This document shows, piece after piece, positions 33,007-45,417 of a stretch of DNA of 64,000 bases. Positions within the stretch are counted from its first letter, which is position 1, and each line of letters starts with the position of its first letter. Source of the DNA: Mesocentrotus franciscanus (lineage: Eukaryota > Echinodermata > Echinoidea > Camarodonta > Strongylocentrotidae). The notes beneath the pieces are model-generated. The model was not told the origin of the DNA. It made no database searches and saw nothing but the letters and a program-made list of their open reading frames with translations. The DNA lies in NCBI GenBank assembly GCA_037976565.1, contig CP137683.1, positions 9,306,976 through 9,370,975 of the forward strand, written 5' to 3'. Position numbers and translations under genes: made by a program.

Positions 33007-34083
33007 ATTCAAACCAAGCCTTAGATTAAGCAGCCAGGAGCAAGGGGCAATTTATTTTTAAAAGTTGCCCCTTGCTCACGGGGATTTACCAGAGCAAGGG
33101 GCAATTTCTTAAGAACAAGGGGCAATTTTCCAAAAACAGATAATCATAATGACAACCAATTAAAAAAGTTAAATAAGTTCAAAGATACAATGTTAATTTC
33201 ATAATTAATGGATCAATTTAATAAATAATAACTTTTTTAATCTAAGTTAATGTGATCAACAGGAAAGATTGATTAAGAACATCAACTTGCACATTAAACA
33301 GTATTTTAAAGTAACTAAAATTATTGATGAGCAAATGAATAAATAAATCGTCAATTTCACGAACATCGAAAGTCAAAAGGACTTTGCAAGTCTATCCCAA
33401 ATCAAAATCGCACCTCACACACAAACTTTCCGCCACACTCTCGGCAGAACATGAACGGTCTGTTACCGGGACTCGAATGCTTCGCGGTGGGAAGCTGGCC
33501 GGCTAGCGTTTTGCCAAAACACCGCCAGGTCAGCTGCTGGCAAAATGAAAGTAACTACGATCGAGAACATCGTAGGTGTTCTTAACTTGTCAATAAGAGA
33601 ATTCTAAATTCTATTTGAGATGAAATAATAAACTAGACCTATAAACAAACCTTGACAGATCTCTAATGACTATTTGAATGCTTGTTTATTTCTCCATTTG
33701 ACGATTTGTTTTCTTGATCCTTGAAACATTTGTAGGTACGTACGTGCGTGCGCCACAGCACCATCTAGCTAGTATATATCTAGCGATCGCGCACATGAAC
33801 GTACGTACGTGCGCTAGCCTATATAGTAACAACAGGCGCATTTTCACTTCAAGCACTTGCGCCTCAAGAAATGCACACACTAAATACAAAGCTAGTAGAG
33901 AGTCGTGCGCGGCAATTGTTTGGTGATTCGTGTATTTTTTCTGTCCTAATATTTTATGGGCGCATTTTCACGGAAAACACTTGCGCCTTGCCGTCTAGTT
34001 TTAGATGATTATGGGCGCAATTGGTGGTTTTATGAGCGCAAATTTGCGCCCTGCGCCCGCTTAATCGAAGGCTTGATTCAAAC
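33007..34083. mobile_element. 1.1-kb TIR element
   Basis: The left end TTCAAACCAAGCCTTAGATT then AAGC is matched inversely by GCTTAATCGAAGGCTTGATT at the right. Inside the left end a hairpin pairs GAGCAAGGGGCAA with TTGCCCCTTGCTC (33039-33076). Near the right end GGGCGCA and GCGCAAATTTGCGC repeats recur. No ORF of note. Confidence 0.65.
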
Positions 34084-34349
34084 AGGCACAGCACAAACAC
34101 CCAAACAAGCAACAAAATAGGCATACACCACGAATAGATTGATGAGATCGAAATGACTGTCTAATTCTAAATCACATCTAAACGATAGGAACACCACACA
34201 AGATTAGTTTCGCATTATTACTTCTACGATTAGAATTTTATAAAAAGAATCATGGGTATTAAATAAATAACTTGATACTTTATCGTCTTTATGAACAATT
34301 GATTTTCACATCTGTCCCCATTTTGACTTTCGTAGACTTCCCCCCATCA

Positions 34350-34445
34350 ATCTATTCTCTCTCTCCCTCCCTCCCTCCATCTTCCAAGTCTGTACCCTTC
34401 CTCTTCCTCTCCCTCTCCCTCTCTCTCTCTCTTGTCTCCATCTTT
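34350..34445. repeat. CT-rich tract
   Basis: CTCTCTCCCTCCCTCCCTCC-type pyrimidine run; no gene. Confidence 0.85.
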
Positions 34446-34899
34446 CCTCCTGTTTGTTTATCAACACCCAAGATCTGATTTGCGCGCCGGGCCTTTGTTC
34501 AAACAAAGTTCAAGGGTTCAAATGGGCGGCATTTTGTCTCCTCGTATTCAAATCTCAAAATAGAACTCCAGTTCAGAATTGCGCAATATACCTCTCGGCC
34601 AAACATAAACAAAGGTTTATACTTTAGATTTTAATAGGTCAAGATTTACAATGTACGTGCCGATACGTCTTTTTTTACACGAGGTCGTGGACCGAATTGA
34701 GGTTAGATTTAATATCTTGGAATGTGTTGATAAAACCCAAGCAATATATATTTTGTATACTTAGATCTATAGCTTGGAATTAAATTGTGAGCAAGTAAAC
34801 TTCACTATTGTAAAACTCATCGATCTATAGCTTGGAATTAAAACTAATCAGGACCAATCTCAATCACATTGCTCTGCAATTCCGACGCTAGCTAGGCTA

Positions 34900-35200
34900 G
34901 CAATTACATGTACATGTAGCTCACTCCATTTGGCTTGCGCCTATATCATGCCAGCCGCGCGGAGATAGCCAACGTGGCTAGGCTGCGAGTACGAGTACGT
35001 AGCATCGATGTACATGTAGCGCGGCTCACTAGCCGTCTTCAGCTAGCGCTGCGCGGCAGAACGAAGCGGACCGACATTTGTCCTCCTGCGTCGGAACGAT
35101 TTCAATCAAACAATTAAATTTGGAGACTGCAGTCAGGCCAAGTGCGCGCACCAAATCAGCGCCGAGCGTTCCATGCAGGATCCTGCAGCAGAACGATAGC
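34900..35200. other. CpG-rich patch in the first ARHGAP intron
   Basis: Locally rich in CG dinucleotides (GCCGCGCGGAG, AGCGCTGCGCGGC, GAACGAAGCGGACCG) within AT-rich surroundings. It could be an unmethylated regulatory patch or a young repeat. No TATA box or splice donor is evident. Confidence 0.3.
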
Positions 35201-35304
35201 AATAATAAATATCTCGTGCCTTAGAAAGGAAGTTTGGTATATAAATAAAACTAAATTATTTCACGAAGTACCCCAAAGTTTTAGAAAAGTTTGAATTAGC
35301 TAAT

Positions 35305-35710
35305 GTGTATGTACATGTACATGTACACTGTATACATGTACATGTACATTGTGTAATATCCTGCCATTGAAATGTAATCTACATGTACGCGTGTACAAAT
35401 GTATGTTTCAGGGGGAAACCCCTTTCATTGGTACAGGGTGTATGGCAATAGATAATGGAAGATAATACCTGTGCACCATGGGGCAGTGACAATGACCATG
35501 CAGGAAGGAGGAATTCAATTCAATGAAAATAGCCTCATACATGTACATGTACATGTATGTACATGTATACATGTACATGTACATACAAAGTATTTACAGT
35601 ACATGTATGCTAAGGCTGTGACGTGTACACGGTTATTTCGTGTACAAAAACGTTGTCGAACGTCCGTTCGACAACTACATGTACATGTACATATACACGT
35701 GTACTATTTC
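35305..35710. repeat. (TACATG)n cluster
   Basis: Several runs of TACATG/ACATGT at 35310-35350, 35538-35586 and 35675-35692; perfect short palindromes able to form hairpins. Confidence 0.85.
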
Positions 35711-38700
35711 TCTTTCACGTGTTCATGGCCCCCATGTTCTTTTTGTGCTTTTTGGTACTCGCAGAGACTTGTGTATGAGAAGAGGGATGTGAATATTTAA
35801 AGTCTTCACCTGCATGTACAAAGTTTAGACATGCTAGACATGCAGAGTACGTTGGGGTCACAATGGCAGGCATGGCGGGCGAGAGAGATTGTGTAGATCG
35901 CAGGCGCTAACGAATGCCGGTGCGCGCTGCCAGGGCCTGAAAGGATAGGTTTTGCACACGACCCTTTGGACCACATGCGCTTTCCCAGTGAGCACATGCA
36001 CAACGGAGGTATGAGGCTGAGCGAATGAAATCGTGGATGCATAAACTTCTGGAGTGAACAAAACAACAATAACAACAACAACAACAAAACATGGCGGCAT
36101 TGTATACATGTACGTGTATCCGACCGTACGCCTGGACGTGTACACGACTACCAAATTACACGCTTATGCACAGCCTTTAAAATGTATGCATACTAACACA
36201 ATGAAAAGTAGTGATGCTGTAATAGTAGTGAAGTGAATAGCATTATAATGAAGTACCCCCTCATTGTTCATCTTATACAGAAGTCTACATTGAAGTAGTT
36301 TTTCATGGGCTTCCATGTAGATGAAACTCAAAATGATGCTACACCTGTATTAAAGTAATTCTATGATGCAAAAAGATGATGTTTGGATGTAAAATCATTT
36401 TACCGGTATCCATTTGTTTGTTTGTCTGTTGGTTCACTTGGTTTTTTCGTTTGTTCATTTGTTTATTTTTCTTTTGTCATTTTCTTTTTAATCATAAGAA
36501 GATCAAAGTAAAAGATAAGAAGATAAATCAGCAACACCTTTTCTTGTGTAATGTACTGCATGTACTTGAGTTTTTCTCACAGAATTGAACTTTAATTATT
36601 TTTTTTATTAACAAATCTATTTCAAAAACTGAAACTATTCAAGTACATGTACTAGCCTATCAAGTACATTTTCAAAAAAAAAAAAATAGATCTACAATGT
36701 TTGTACGTATCTCTGATTTCAAGCACTTAAATTGTGTCTTCTTAAAACCCTGACATGATGATCTAGTCTCACTCTTTGATGTCTGCATTTTTGTACAATA
36801 AGCTTGCATGACAGTTTTTATTATGAGCAGAGTTAAATGTAGTTGGAACATGATGATACTGAATTGTAAACCAAAATGATTTGAAATATTAATTTGCATA
36901 AATACATACATGTTACATGTACAATACCGCCCAGAAGTTATTGGGCATGCGGGATCGGGAAACACGATAGGTGGTTTGCGGGTTTTGCTTCGTGTTTCTT
37001 AGCTTTTCTATCGTGCAAATCATCGAGTTTTGTATTCATCTCTATCGTGTTTTTTTTTCTCAACGTGATCATCTAGCTAAATCCCGATGCCTATCGTGTT
37101 ATTTTCCCTTTAGCTTGTGTTATTATCACGATAGAACCGCGCGCGGTATTTATGCGCTTGCTGAGAAACTGCCGTTGCGCGATACACCCGCTTGCTTAAA
37201 TGGCCTGCGCATCCACAATCATTCCGATGCGCGCCTGCCACTGACGTCACAATCACTTGATTATTACATCACAAAAGCGTGAATGAATGCTCTTTTCATT
37301 ACATGCATAAACACACGAGACAATGTGTTAGGGGGAATGTTTGGGATTGCGCATGCGGAGAGAACATTATCCGATGAGAGAAGTGCAGAAACCAAGAACA
37401 GGTGTCTCGGCCTTCCCCACGATACGCCATCTTTTCTTTTTTTGTTGTTGAGGGGGAAGTGGGGGGGGGAGGAAGCGCATGACAGAGGAAATCTGAGAGT
37501 ATATCGAGAGTTAGACCGAAAGCTTCAGTCTCTGATATCGACAGTTATTCCGCTGAGATTACATCTGGCTCCTCAGACCGCCTCTATACATAGACTGAAG
37601 TACATCTTTTGGGGGTATTGTGTGGAAGGATTTTTTTTCCCCCCACTCTTTACGTCTTCACATATCCACTTTGGCTGCTAAATTACATTACATATTATTT
37701 GTTAAATTGAAACGGAAATACGTACTTTGACTTACGATAGCTTGCCTATTTAGATCCTAAATTAATGTTTAATCCGAGAAAGACTTGTCGTTAACATTAT
37801 TTGTTGAGCAGACATCTTGAATTGAGTTAATGAATGTTCAATTTGTTTTCCCCGAAACGTCCGATAGCTACGTACGAGTCAGCACGGCTTGACCCATTGA
37901 TACTTTAATATTCATAAATGCGTGATCTAATCGGCCATTGGCTTTGTTTCGGTACGTTGACCCAGAAATGTGTCGGCCGGGTCATGTCACAGAGACAAGG
38001 GTCATGTCACAGACTACAGTTCGAATACATGAATCACTGGTTCTGAGACAAAAATTGGATAACTTGTATAAAGTAAGCCCGTAAATTTTGCTATTGCAAT
38101 TTACTTGATTAAAATTTATAGAATTTTATATAAGTAAGAAATATACATACTTTCTTACAGTATGTCCGATTTATGGATCAGATAATTACATCTAAATAAG
38201 GAAAAACGGGGGAGAAAGAGAGAGGGGAAGGAGTGGAGATGGCAGAGAGAAAGAGAGACGGGGCTGTGAAAGAAAACCCTCTGCTCAACAAGATAAGGAA
38301 GGGGAATGTTTACATTCAAACCAGGCGAGCGTTTGAGTTTCTTAAAGCCTCTCTAAATAAAGAATACAAAATGTAGGTTTTCTGCGTTTGACAGAAAACC
38401 CAAATATGGTATTATTTCATCAATATTAGTCTCCCTGGTGGTACCAAAGATCTTTGGTTGTACTGATACGATGAAAAACCGCATGTAAAACCTCAAGTAT
38501 AGCGCGAACGCCATGTTTGATAAACAATTTTATCAGCTGAGTTAGGCCTCCTCTGCAGCAAGCAAAGAAAGGGGGGGTATTTCAATACCTGAATTTATAG
38601 CCATTTACTCGGGTTTGCGAGCTACGAGGGTTAGACGTAATGTGCTTTTCCTTCAAGCTTCGACATCGGAAGTACATTGTAAGGCCAGGGTAAATTAATT

Positions 38701-40009
38701 GCTAATGAATTAACAAAATAGTAATGACATACGAAATTATGAAGCCCCACATGCTATGAAAAGAATAGCTTGAAATGCTGTAAATGTTTGGGGAATAACA
38801 GTATGTATGGGATCGCGGATGCGGAGAGCACAGAAGAACAATATCCAATGCATAAGTGCAGAAATCAAGAACATGCGACCAGGCGCCCTTCACGATACGC
38901 CGGTGTAGCAGCGTAACATGAACTGGGGGAGGGTACTGTTTGGGATTGCGCATGCGGAGAGTTTCTTGAACATTATAACCCCAATTTAATATTCCTTTGG
39001 GGAGGGGGTTCTCCGTCTCATCCCTGGCTGTAATAAGTTACTAAGGATGCATAAAGAGAGATTATATAGACAAAGATGTTGACGGTGATGACAATAAAGC
39101 GATTACAGGTAGTTTTTTGTTATCGCTCAAAGCTATAAAAAAAAAATTATAATGGTATTATTGGTTAGTAGTAGTGATGCATGATGATATCATTGTATTG
39201 ACAAGGAGGATGTCGACATGACCGTGTAGGTTTGGTTACCCAATGACCCACCCTCCCTTCGATCATTTTCACGAGGGGATGCTTGTGATTTTTTACATGT
39301 ATTTGAACCTGCTCGTATCAGGACAATTACTCCCTGACAATCACCCCCAGGACAATTATTTTCCTGACCATAATATTATCAGGGAAAGTTGACCCTGATA
39401 ATAATTTGCATCTGATAAAAGTTGAATGTTTTCGAGGGGTAATTGTCTTCGGGGGGATTTTCAAAAGGGGTAATTGTGTGCCGGGGGTAATTATAATATA
39501 AAATAATAATATTCCTATCCAGTCTCCTCTTCGCATGATTTCCTCTCCCTACTCCCTAGAATGCCTTATTCCCATCCAGATTCTGCTTCTTACCATCTAT
39601 TTACTCTTCCTACTCTAGTTTCCTTTATTCCTTTCCAGTCGCCTCTTCTTTCTATTTATTTCCTGTCTCTGATATCACTTATTCCTATTCAGTTTGCTCT
39701 TTATTCCTTACTATCTACATGTATTTCGCTTCCATTTTATCCTTTATTCTGTTCTCCCGCTCAGCGCGCACATCGTGCAAGCGTTGTAATTGACATGCTT
39801 GTAATTTACGAGCTAGTTATTTTCTTTGAAATCTGCCGCTGATATCGTGGGAACAACTGGAAATCATATTAACGACCCCCTCTCCCTGGATCCGCCAATG
39901 CTAATGTTTACAAATAAACTTTGATTTATTTCAAAACAAACAAAACGAAAGAGGTCAATTTATATTACAAGGGGCAACTGGGCCGATTTGTCCCCTGGTC
40001 CGAGTCAGC

Positions 40010-40185
40010 CCGGATCCTTTAGGACAACTCGGCCCAGCTGCAAAAACGGTCAGTTTTTGCAGATTTAGGGTTAGGTTTAGGCAGGGAGATGAAAGGGTTA
40101 GGGTTAGGGTCAAATGACAAAAAATGACAATTTTTGCAACTGGACCGAGTTGTCCCCTGGTCCAAGTTAGCCCTGATCCATATTA
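40010..40185. repeat. Palindromic repeat with telomere-like core
   Basis: GGACAACTCGGCCCAGCTGCAAAAA pairs broadly with TTTTTGCAACTGGACCGAGT (the longer arm runs 40021-40047). Between them lie TTAGGGTTAGGTTTAGG and GGGTTAGGGTTAGGGT. It is nested in the 5.6-kb element. Confidence 0.6.
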
Positions 40186-40311
40186 TAAGGGGCGCAATCA
40201 AAGTTCATTTGTAAACTACAACCGGCCAGCTTGCGCCCCTGAAATTCATGAACGGTGTATGTCATCATAACAAAAATGAATAGATTTGCTAAGTTTGGAC
40301 TTTAAAAACAC

Positions 40312-40507
40312 TTAAAGCCCCTCTGCACTAGTTTGGCCAGGAGGGATTAGAGGGATTAGTGTGGTCACTGACAGGTGGTTATCTCATCAACTCAGCTCTC
40401 AAGTAAGATAAGAAAAAGAGGATCATGAGGGACCAACAGGCACCGCTTAGGCATTGTTTTCTACATAGAGGGAGCAAGTAGCTACAAGTAGTACAGTGGG
40501 GCTTTAA
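40312..40507. mobile_element. TTAA MITE, family A copy 2
   Basis: Close copy of 677-878, bounded by TTAA on both sides. Its right TTAA is shared with the start of the next family B relative. Confidence 0.65.
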
Positions 40508-40870
40508 AGCCCAAGTCCACTCCAAAAATAACTTTAATACTTTCAATAGAACCAGAAAAATCAGACAAACCAATCAAAAAAAATTTGAGCAAAATCGGAT
40601 AACTAATAAGAAAGTAATGAATTTTTAATGACATGAAAAACTTTGAAAATCAGTACACAAATTGGCAACTCACTCATGAGTCTGTGACGTATGGTCCTCA
40701 CTATCCACTAATTATTTTCTTTATATTGATAATATAAATTTCCTATTTTCACCCTAAGAATCTTATTCCTTCACACCAGCATCCAAGTTAGATTGTTAGT
40801 AATATGTTTTTGTGTGGACGCACAAATAAAGAGTAATTTTGTTTATTCATCAGTGGGTTACTGACCTACC
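40504..40870. mobile_element. TTAA MITE, family B relative (partial)
   Basis: Begins TTAAAGCCCAAGTCCACTCC and shares TTTGAGCAAAATCGGAT and GTGACGTAT with 14320-14879. The right end was not found. Confidence 0.5.
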
Positions 40871-40939
40871 CAACCCCGTTCTCCAACTCCTCTCTCTCTC
40901 TCTCTCCCTCCCTCCTCCACGTGACTAACATTTCCCAGA

Positions 40940-41325
40940 CATGTTTTGACAGTTCTTATCTCAGGCCAAATAACAAAAATAACGTGTTTCTCGTCCAGAC
41001 TATATAATTAAAAAAAGGAGGAGGCAGGGCATTACCATTTACTATTTTGCAATTTTTTGCTATTTCTTTCCAAGATGGCTGCCATGCTAATTATAGCTGG
41101 CCAAGCCAATTTATTCACAGACATTGTGCTATGTGAGTATACGTATGAAATGTATGACAAAAGAAATCACTTTAGAAGCTATTTAAACAAAATGTATATA
41201 ACAAGCTTTTTTGTTATGGCTTCTTTTCTTCTGAATAGTAAATAGTAACAAAAAAGGAGACGGGCGGGGACAAGAAACACTTCATTTTTATTATTTGGCC
41301 TAAGATATATGACACGCCCCGAGCC
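40940..41325. mobile_element. Foldback element
   Basis: CTCAGGCCAAATAACAAAAA then TAACGTGTTTCTCGTCC at 40961-40997 is matched inversely by GGGGACAAGAAACACTTCAT then TTTTATTATTTGGCCTAAG at 41267-41306. Confidence 0.6.
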
Positions 41326-43305
41326 AGCTGAAACTAGGGCTTGTATGGTCTGCCAATTCAGACTTTATGCCTCTTGTTCATAGAATAAATGACAACCGAA
41401 AACAATAACAAGCACGTATTTGCTTTTGAAACATAAGCTGCCAATGCATTATTTTGTCAATGAGAAGAGTTAACTTGTGATCTGAAAATCTCCATTAGAA
41501 AGAACGTGATCGTACGAATCGTTGTTTAGTTCTAAACATGGAAGTCTTGTGTCCAAAACTAGGCATGTAAAAGGTTGACCATCGGGTTGGTTTTCGGTGA
41601 TGTGTGAGGGAATTGTTCTTTCGATTAACTTTTATCTTACTTTCGGATTTAAACATGGATATTCTAAAAGTGGGATCATGTCATATAATCAGGTAAGTGT
41701 GTAATACATTAAATGATAAATCTGCATCTTTAAAAAAAAATGGCATGCTGCGTGTGTTTATCCCCAGTACTCATGCAGTAGCATCGTTTGTATTTTCAAA
41801 TTCAGATTGAGCAAAGCAGTATCATAGTATGTCGATATTATAGACAACATAAAAGTACTCATCAGCAGATGTGATGCGCGCGGCAAAGCTGATATGTGTA
41901 CTAGTCGACACCGAGTTGTGCGTACGTACTACATGTACGTACCCTGGTATATTTGTGGCGCTATCTAGTCAGGTGAAAAACCTTCGTATGCAGTGTTTGC
42001 AAACTTTAAAGTCACGTTGAAAATACGTACCGTATGTATGAGCATTCAATCATTCGTTTTAACCGGATATAAACATTAAAATACAGCACAACTGTTATTA
42101 TAGAAATTAACTGTGTGTAATGTTTACAAGTGAATACTTTCTATTGTGACGTGAACAAAGACACATAAAGAACTGCGCGTACAAATCTTTCATCAAGACT
42201 TATCGCGCGCGATGAGCAAGACATGCGCTTAATTGCAGAGGACGTGATCAGTTGCAAATACGCAATGATCAACCGTAAAACACGATAGACTAGCGGGTGA
42301 TTAGGCGGGTAACACGCATCCCCCGATAGAGGAAACCAATCACTAGCTTGCAATCTATCGTGATTTTCATTGGTTTTGTGCGTGATTTCATCGATTTTCC
42401 ATCGATTTTCCATCGATTTTCTATCGATATTTTATCGTGAAATACCCATCGGGAAAAACCTGCCACGCAAAATCATGCCCAATAACTTCTGGGCGGTATT
42501 GTATACATTTTCTTATTCCATTTGTCAACAAAAATCATAGTTGCAATCAGGCATTGCTATGTACATGTACATGTACTGTACATTGTATATTTGTACATCA
42601 GTGAAAAAAATACACGGGGCTCAGGGCGAATTCGCCCCCGAAATGCCCAAAAGAGCCCCCGAAAATCAGAAAAGAGCCCCCGTAAATTTGCATAGAGTTC
42701 AATGCAAAGCAAATTTTAGAGTGTTATTTTTATGCAGGCAAGCTTGAAAAGTAGCCCCCGAAAAATAAATATTAATTTTTTCCCTGTTGTACATGTACAT
42801 GTACCTGTACATACTTACAGTGTACATGTAGTATTTACTTTAATAGTCCTAGTGATGATAAGAAATTTTCAATACTGATCTGAATATCTGTTCCGAGGCA
42901 ACACAGAACCACTAAAAAGTAGCACAATTTGATTTTCAGCTACATTGTGTACACGTAGAGCTCAATACACACCTGTGCATTTGGTGAAAATGGTCAAATT
43001 CATTTTTGTGGGGGAGGGTTCCTGAAAGATAAATACTTTATTCTCTGTAATTTCAAAATTTGGAAACACCAAATAATATCTAAAAGTTGTATTTTTTGCA
43101 TTGTTCTGTCAACCTTCATGTACATGTACATGTATAATTGTCTGATATTTAGTTTGTTGTAGTATCTAATCATTTCTTTACAACCCTGGATAGTGGTCTC
43201 ACTTTGATCTCCTATAACTTTAAAACAGATAAGCTGTCGCATTGATACCTGTTCAAAATAAAGAACAGGATGCGCTTATTAAGTGTGCCAAGTTTTAAAA
43301 GAAGA

Positions 43306-43505
43306 ACAAGGAAGAAGAAGAACAACAACAACACAAGGAAGAAGAAGAACAACAAGAACAAGAACAAGAACAAGAACAAGAAGAAGAAGGAGAAGAAGAA
43401 GAAGAAGAAGGAGAAGAAGAAGAAGAAGAAGAAGAAGAAGAAGAATGAAGAAGAAGAGGAATATGAGGAGAAGGAGGAGAAGAAGAAAAAGAGGAAGAAC
43501 AAAAC
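43306..43505. repeat. AAG/AAC polypurine tract
   Basis: About 200 bp of (AAG)n with AAC and GGA interruptions, nearly pure purine on the plus strand. Lys-rich frames through it are artefacts. Confidence 0.95.
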
Positions 43506-43692
43506 TTTAAAACAAGAGTAAACGTTTAAGAATAGGATGTGCTAATAAGTGTGCCAAGTTTTAGGACAATCTGATAAAACCCCTTCATAGAAATTTCCAA
43601 GGAATTCTAATCCTCCTTTTGTCACCTTGCACGATAACTTGGGAGCCAGAATGCTTTAGTAGACTACAGATTTTGAACACCCTTTTCTTTAT

Positions 43693-44228
43693 TTAAAGGT
43701 ACTATGTCCCATTTGCAGGCCAAAAAATGAAAAGGTTAAATTCCAACGGCATTTGAAAGACAATACTAATTTAGAACTTCCCTAAAAAAAGGGAGGCTTG
43801 AAAATGTCTTTAAGTGGGAAAATAACGACTATTAGTTGTCGAATCGACTTAGGAGCTATAGAGCCAGTAAGTAATAGTCTGATTTTTTAGACCATTGTAC
43901 CGAATGGTCGTACGTTTTATGCTGCGAAAAGATTCAATCAGTTTAATTTTGGCCATTACAAGAAGTGGGTTATTGATGTAGACAAATGCCTAGTACCCTT
44001 TACAGTTCATTTTATGTATGTTATTACCAAAGATGAAAAAAGCCAGTCAGTCACTCAATAGTGTCTGACAGTGAAATCTAGCAAGTAAACGGGTTTCCTT
44101 GCATAATTTGAATATTAGGACACTGCTAACGTTTAAATTTCACAGATAGGACATACATGACATATTCATAATTCCTGCATAGTTCTACAGAATTTGATGT
44201 TGGCTGCAAAGGGACATAGTATCTTTAA
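43693..44228. mobile_element. TTAA MITE, family C
   Basis: The left end TTAAAGGTACTATGTCCCAT then TTGCAG is matched inversely by CTGCAAAGGGACATAGTATC then TTTAA, with TTAA on both sides. No ORF. Confidence 0.82.
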
Positions 44229-45417
44229 AAGTAATGTAGTTGTAATTGAAGACAGGAAATTCTTCTCATAATTCTTCTCATTTTTGTTATTGGGTTAGGA
44301 AAATCAAATTGTGATGAATTATACATGTTTGTAAATACATATTATAAATAAATAGAGGATCTCCTTTTTTAGAATCAGACCTAAAATGTATATATACTGT
44401 ATCTATCTGAACTATAAAATAAAATCTGGTGAATTTTCAGTGGTGTTGTGGTGCATGATCACGTATTTAATTTTAATAGAATTACCCAATGAACTGAAAC
44501 ATCAAACTGGCATGATTTGCAGAAATGCTATTTGTGGACTGTTGTTTGAATTGGCAGAGTTGCAGATCTTGGCAATACATGTAGTGCTAAGAGTTTATTT
44601 TGAGTAGATTGTAGACATGTATTAAAGTGCAAATTAATCACATGCACTGTACGTGTACTGTATGTATGTAAATGTAGCTTGTAAGCCTACATGTATGAAT
44701 GTGCACATTTATGTACATGTATTATTCTTTAAAATATAGCAATGTATGAACATGTCACTTTGCATTGTATATGATCAAGGCTCTAAACTTAGCAAAAAAA
44801 GAAGGAATGAAATAAACAGATAGTGTCGAGTGCAGTTCTCCAAGCTCTCACTGAAGAGTATTTCCAATGAGAAACTATCTACATTGTACATGTACAGTAT
44901 TACAGTAAGTGCCATAACCCATTAGCAACTACATGTACTGTACAATGTACAGGTACATGTAGAGATTTTGTAAACATGGCCTATTACTCACTGGAAGATG
45001 TTGCAATATTGCTCTCATTTTGACATTGTTCTGAACAATATGAAACATGCTCATTTTTCTATGCAGAGTCCTACTGTAGACATCGTAAAGATTACGCATG
45101 TATAACATTATCACGGTAGACCCTAAAACGGATACTATAGCGCGTTGAAATCGGACGAAAACGGACGGGCAGTTTAGTTGCTTAAGGGTTAAAGTTATCA
45201 TACAATATTAAAGTTATCATAATTTTGCACAACTTTATATACTGTACATTTACATTATGTTATCAAACAAATGGTATTGAAATAATGTATGATGCAAATA
45301 CTCTATAAGAGTGAGTATATTAGACTTCAATGCATATTTGGGGGGGTACTACAGTATATATAGACCAAATGAATCAAATTTAAGGTTTTGTGTACACTGT
45401 ACATTTACTGTACTTAC

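Larger units (their letters stand above)
36919..42502. mobile_element. 5.6-kb composite DNA transposon with terminal inverted repeats
   Basis: Left end CAATACCGCCCAGAAGTTAT then TGGGCATG (from about 36921); right end CATGCCCAATAACTTCTGGG then CGGTATTG (to about 42500). These are perfect inverted repeats of about 28 bp, with TA next to both. Both subterminal regions are packed with CTATCGTG/CACGATAG motifs. The interior holds a thrice-repeated TTGGGATTGCGCATGCGGAG (near 37343, 38810, 38940), nested MITEs (40312-40507, 40504-40870, 40940-41325) and no ORF long enough for a transposase. It is non-autonomous or decayed. Confidence 0.8.

Noticed and set aside
41655..41697. Plus-strand ATG in perfect context followed after 42 bp by CAG|GTAAGTGTG
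   Set aside because: It lies inside the 5.6-kb transposon with only 0.8 kb left to its end, and no convincing downstream exon.
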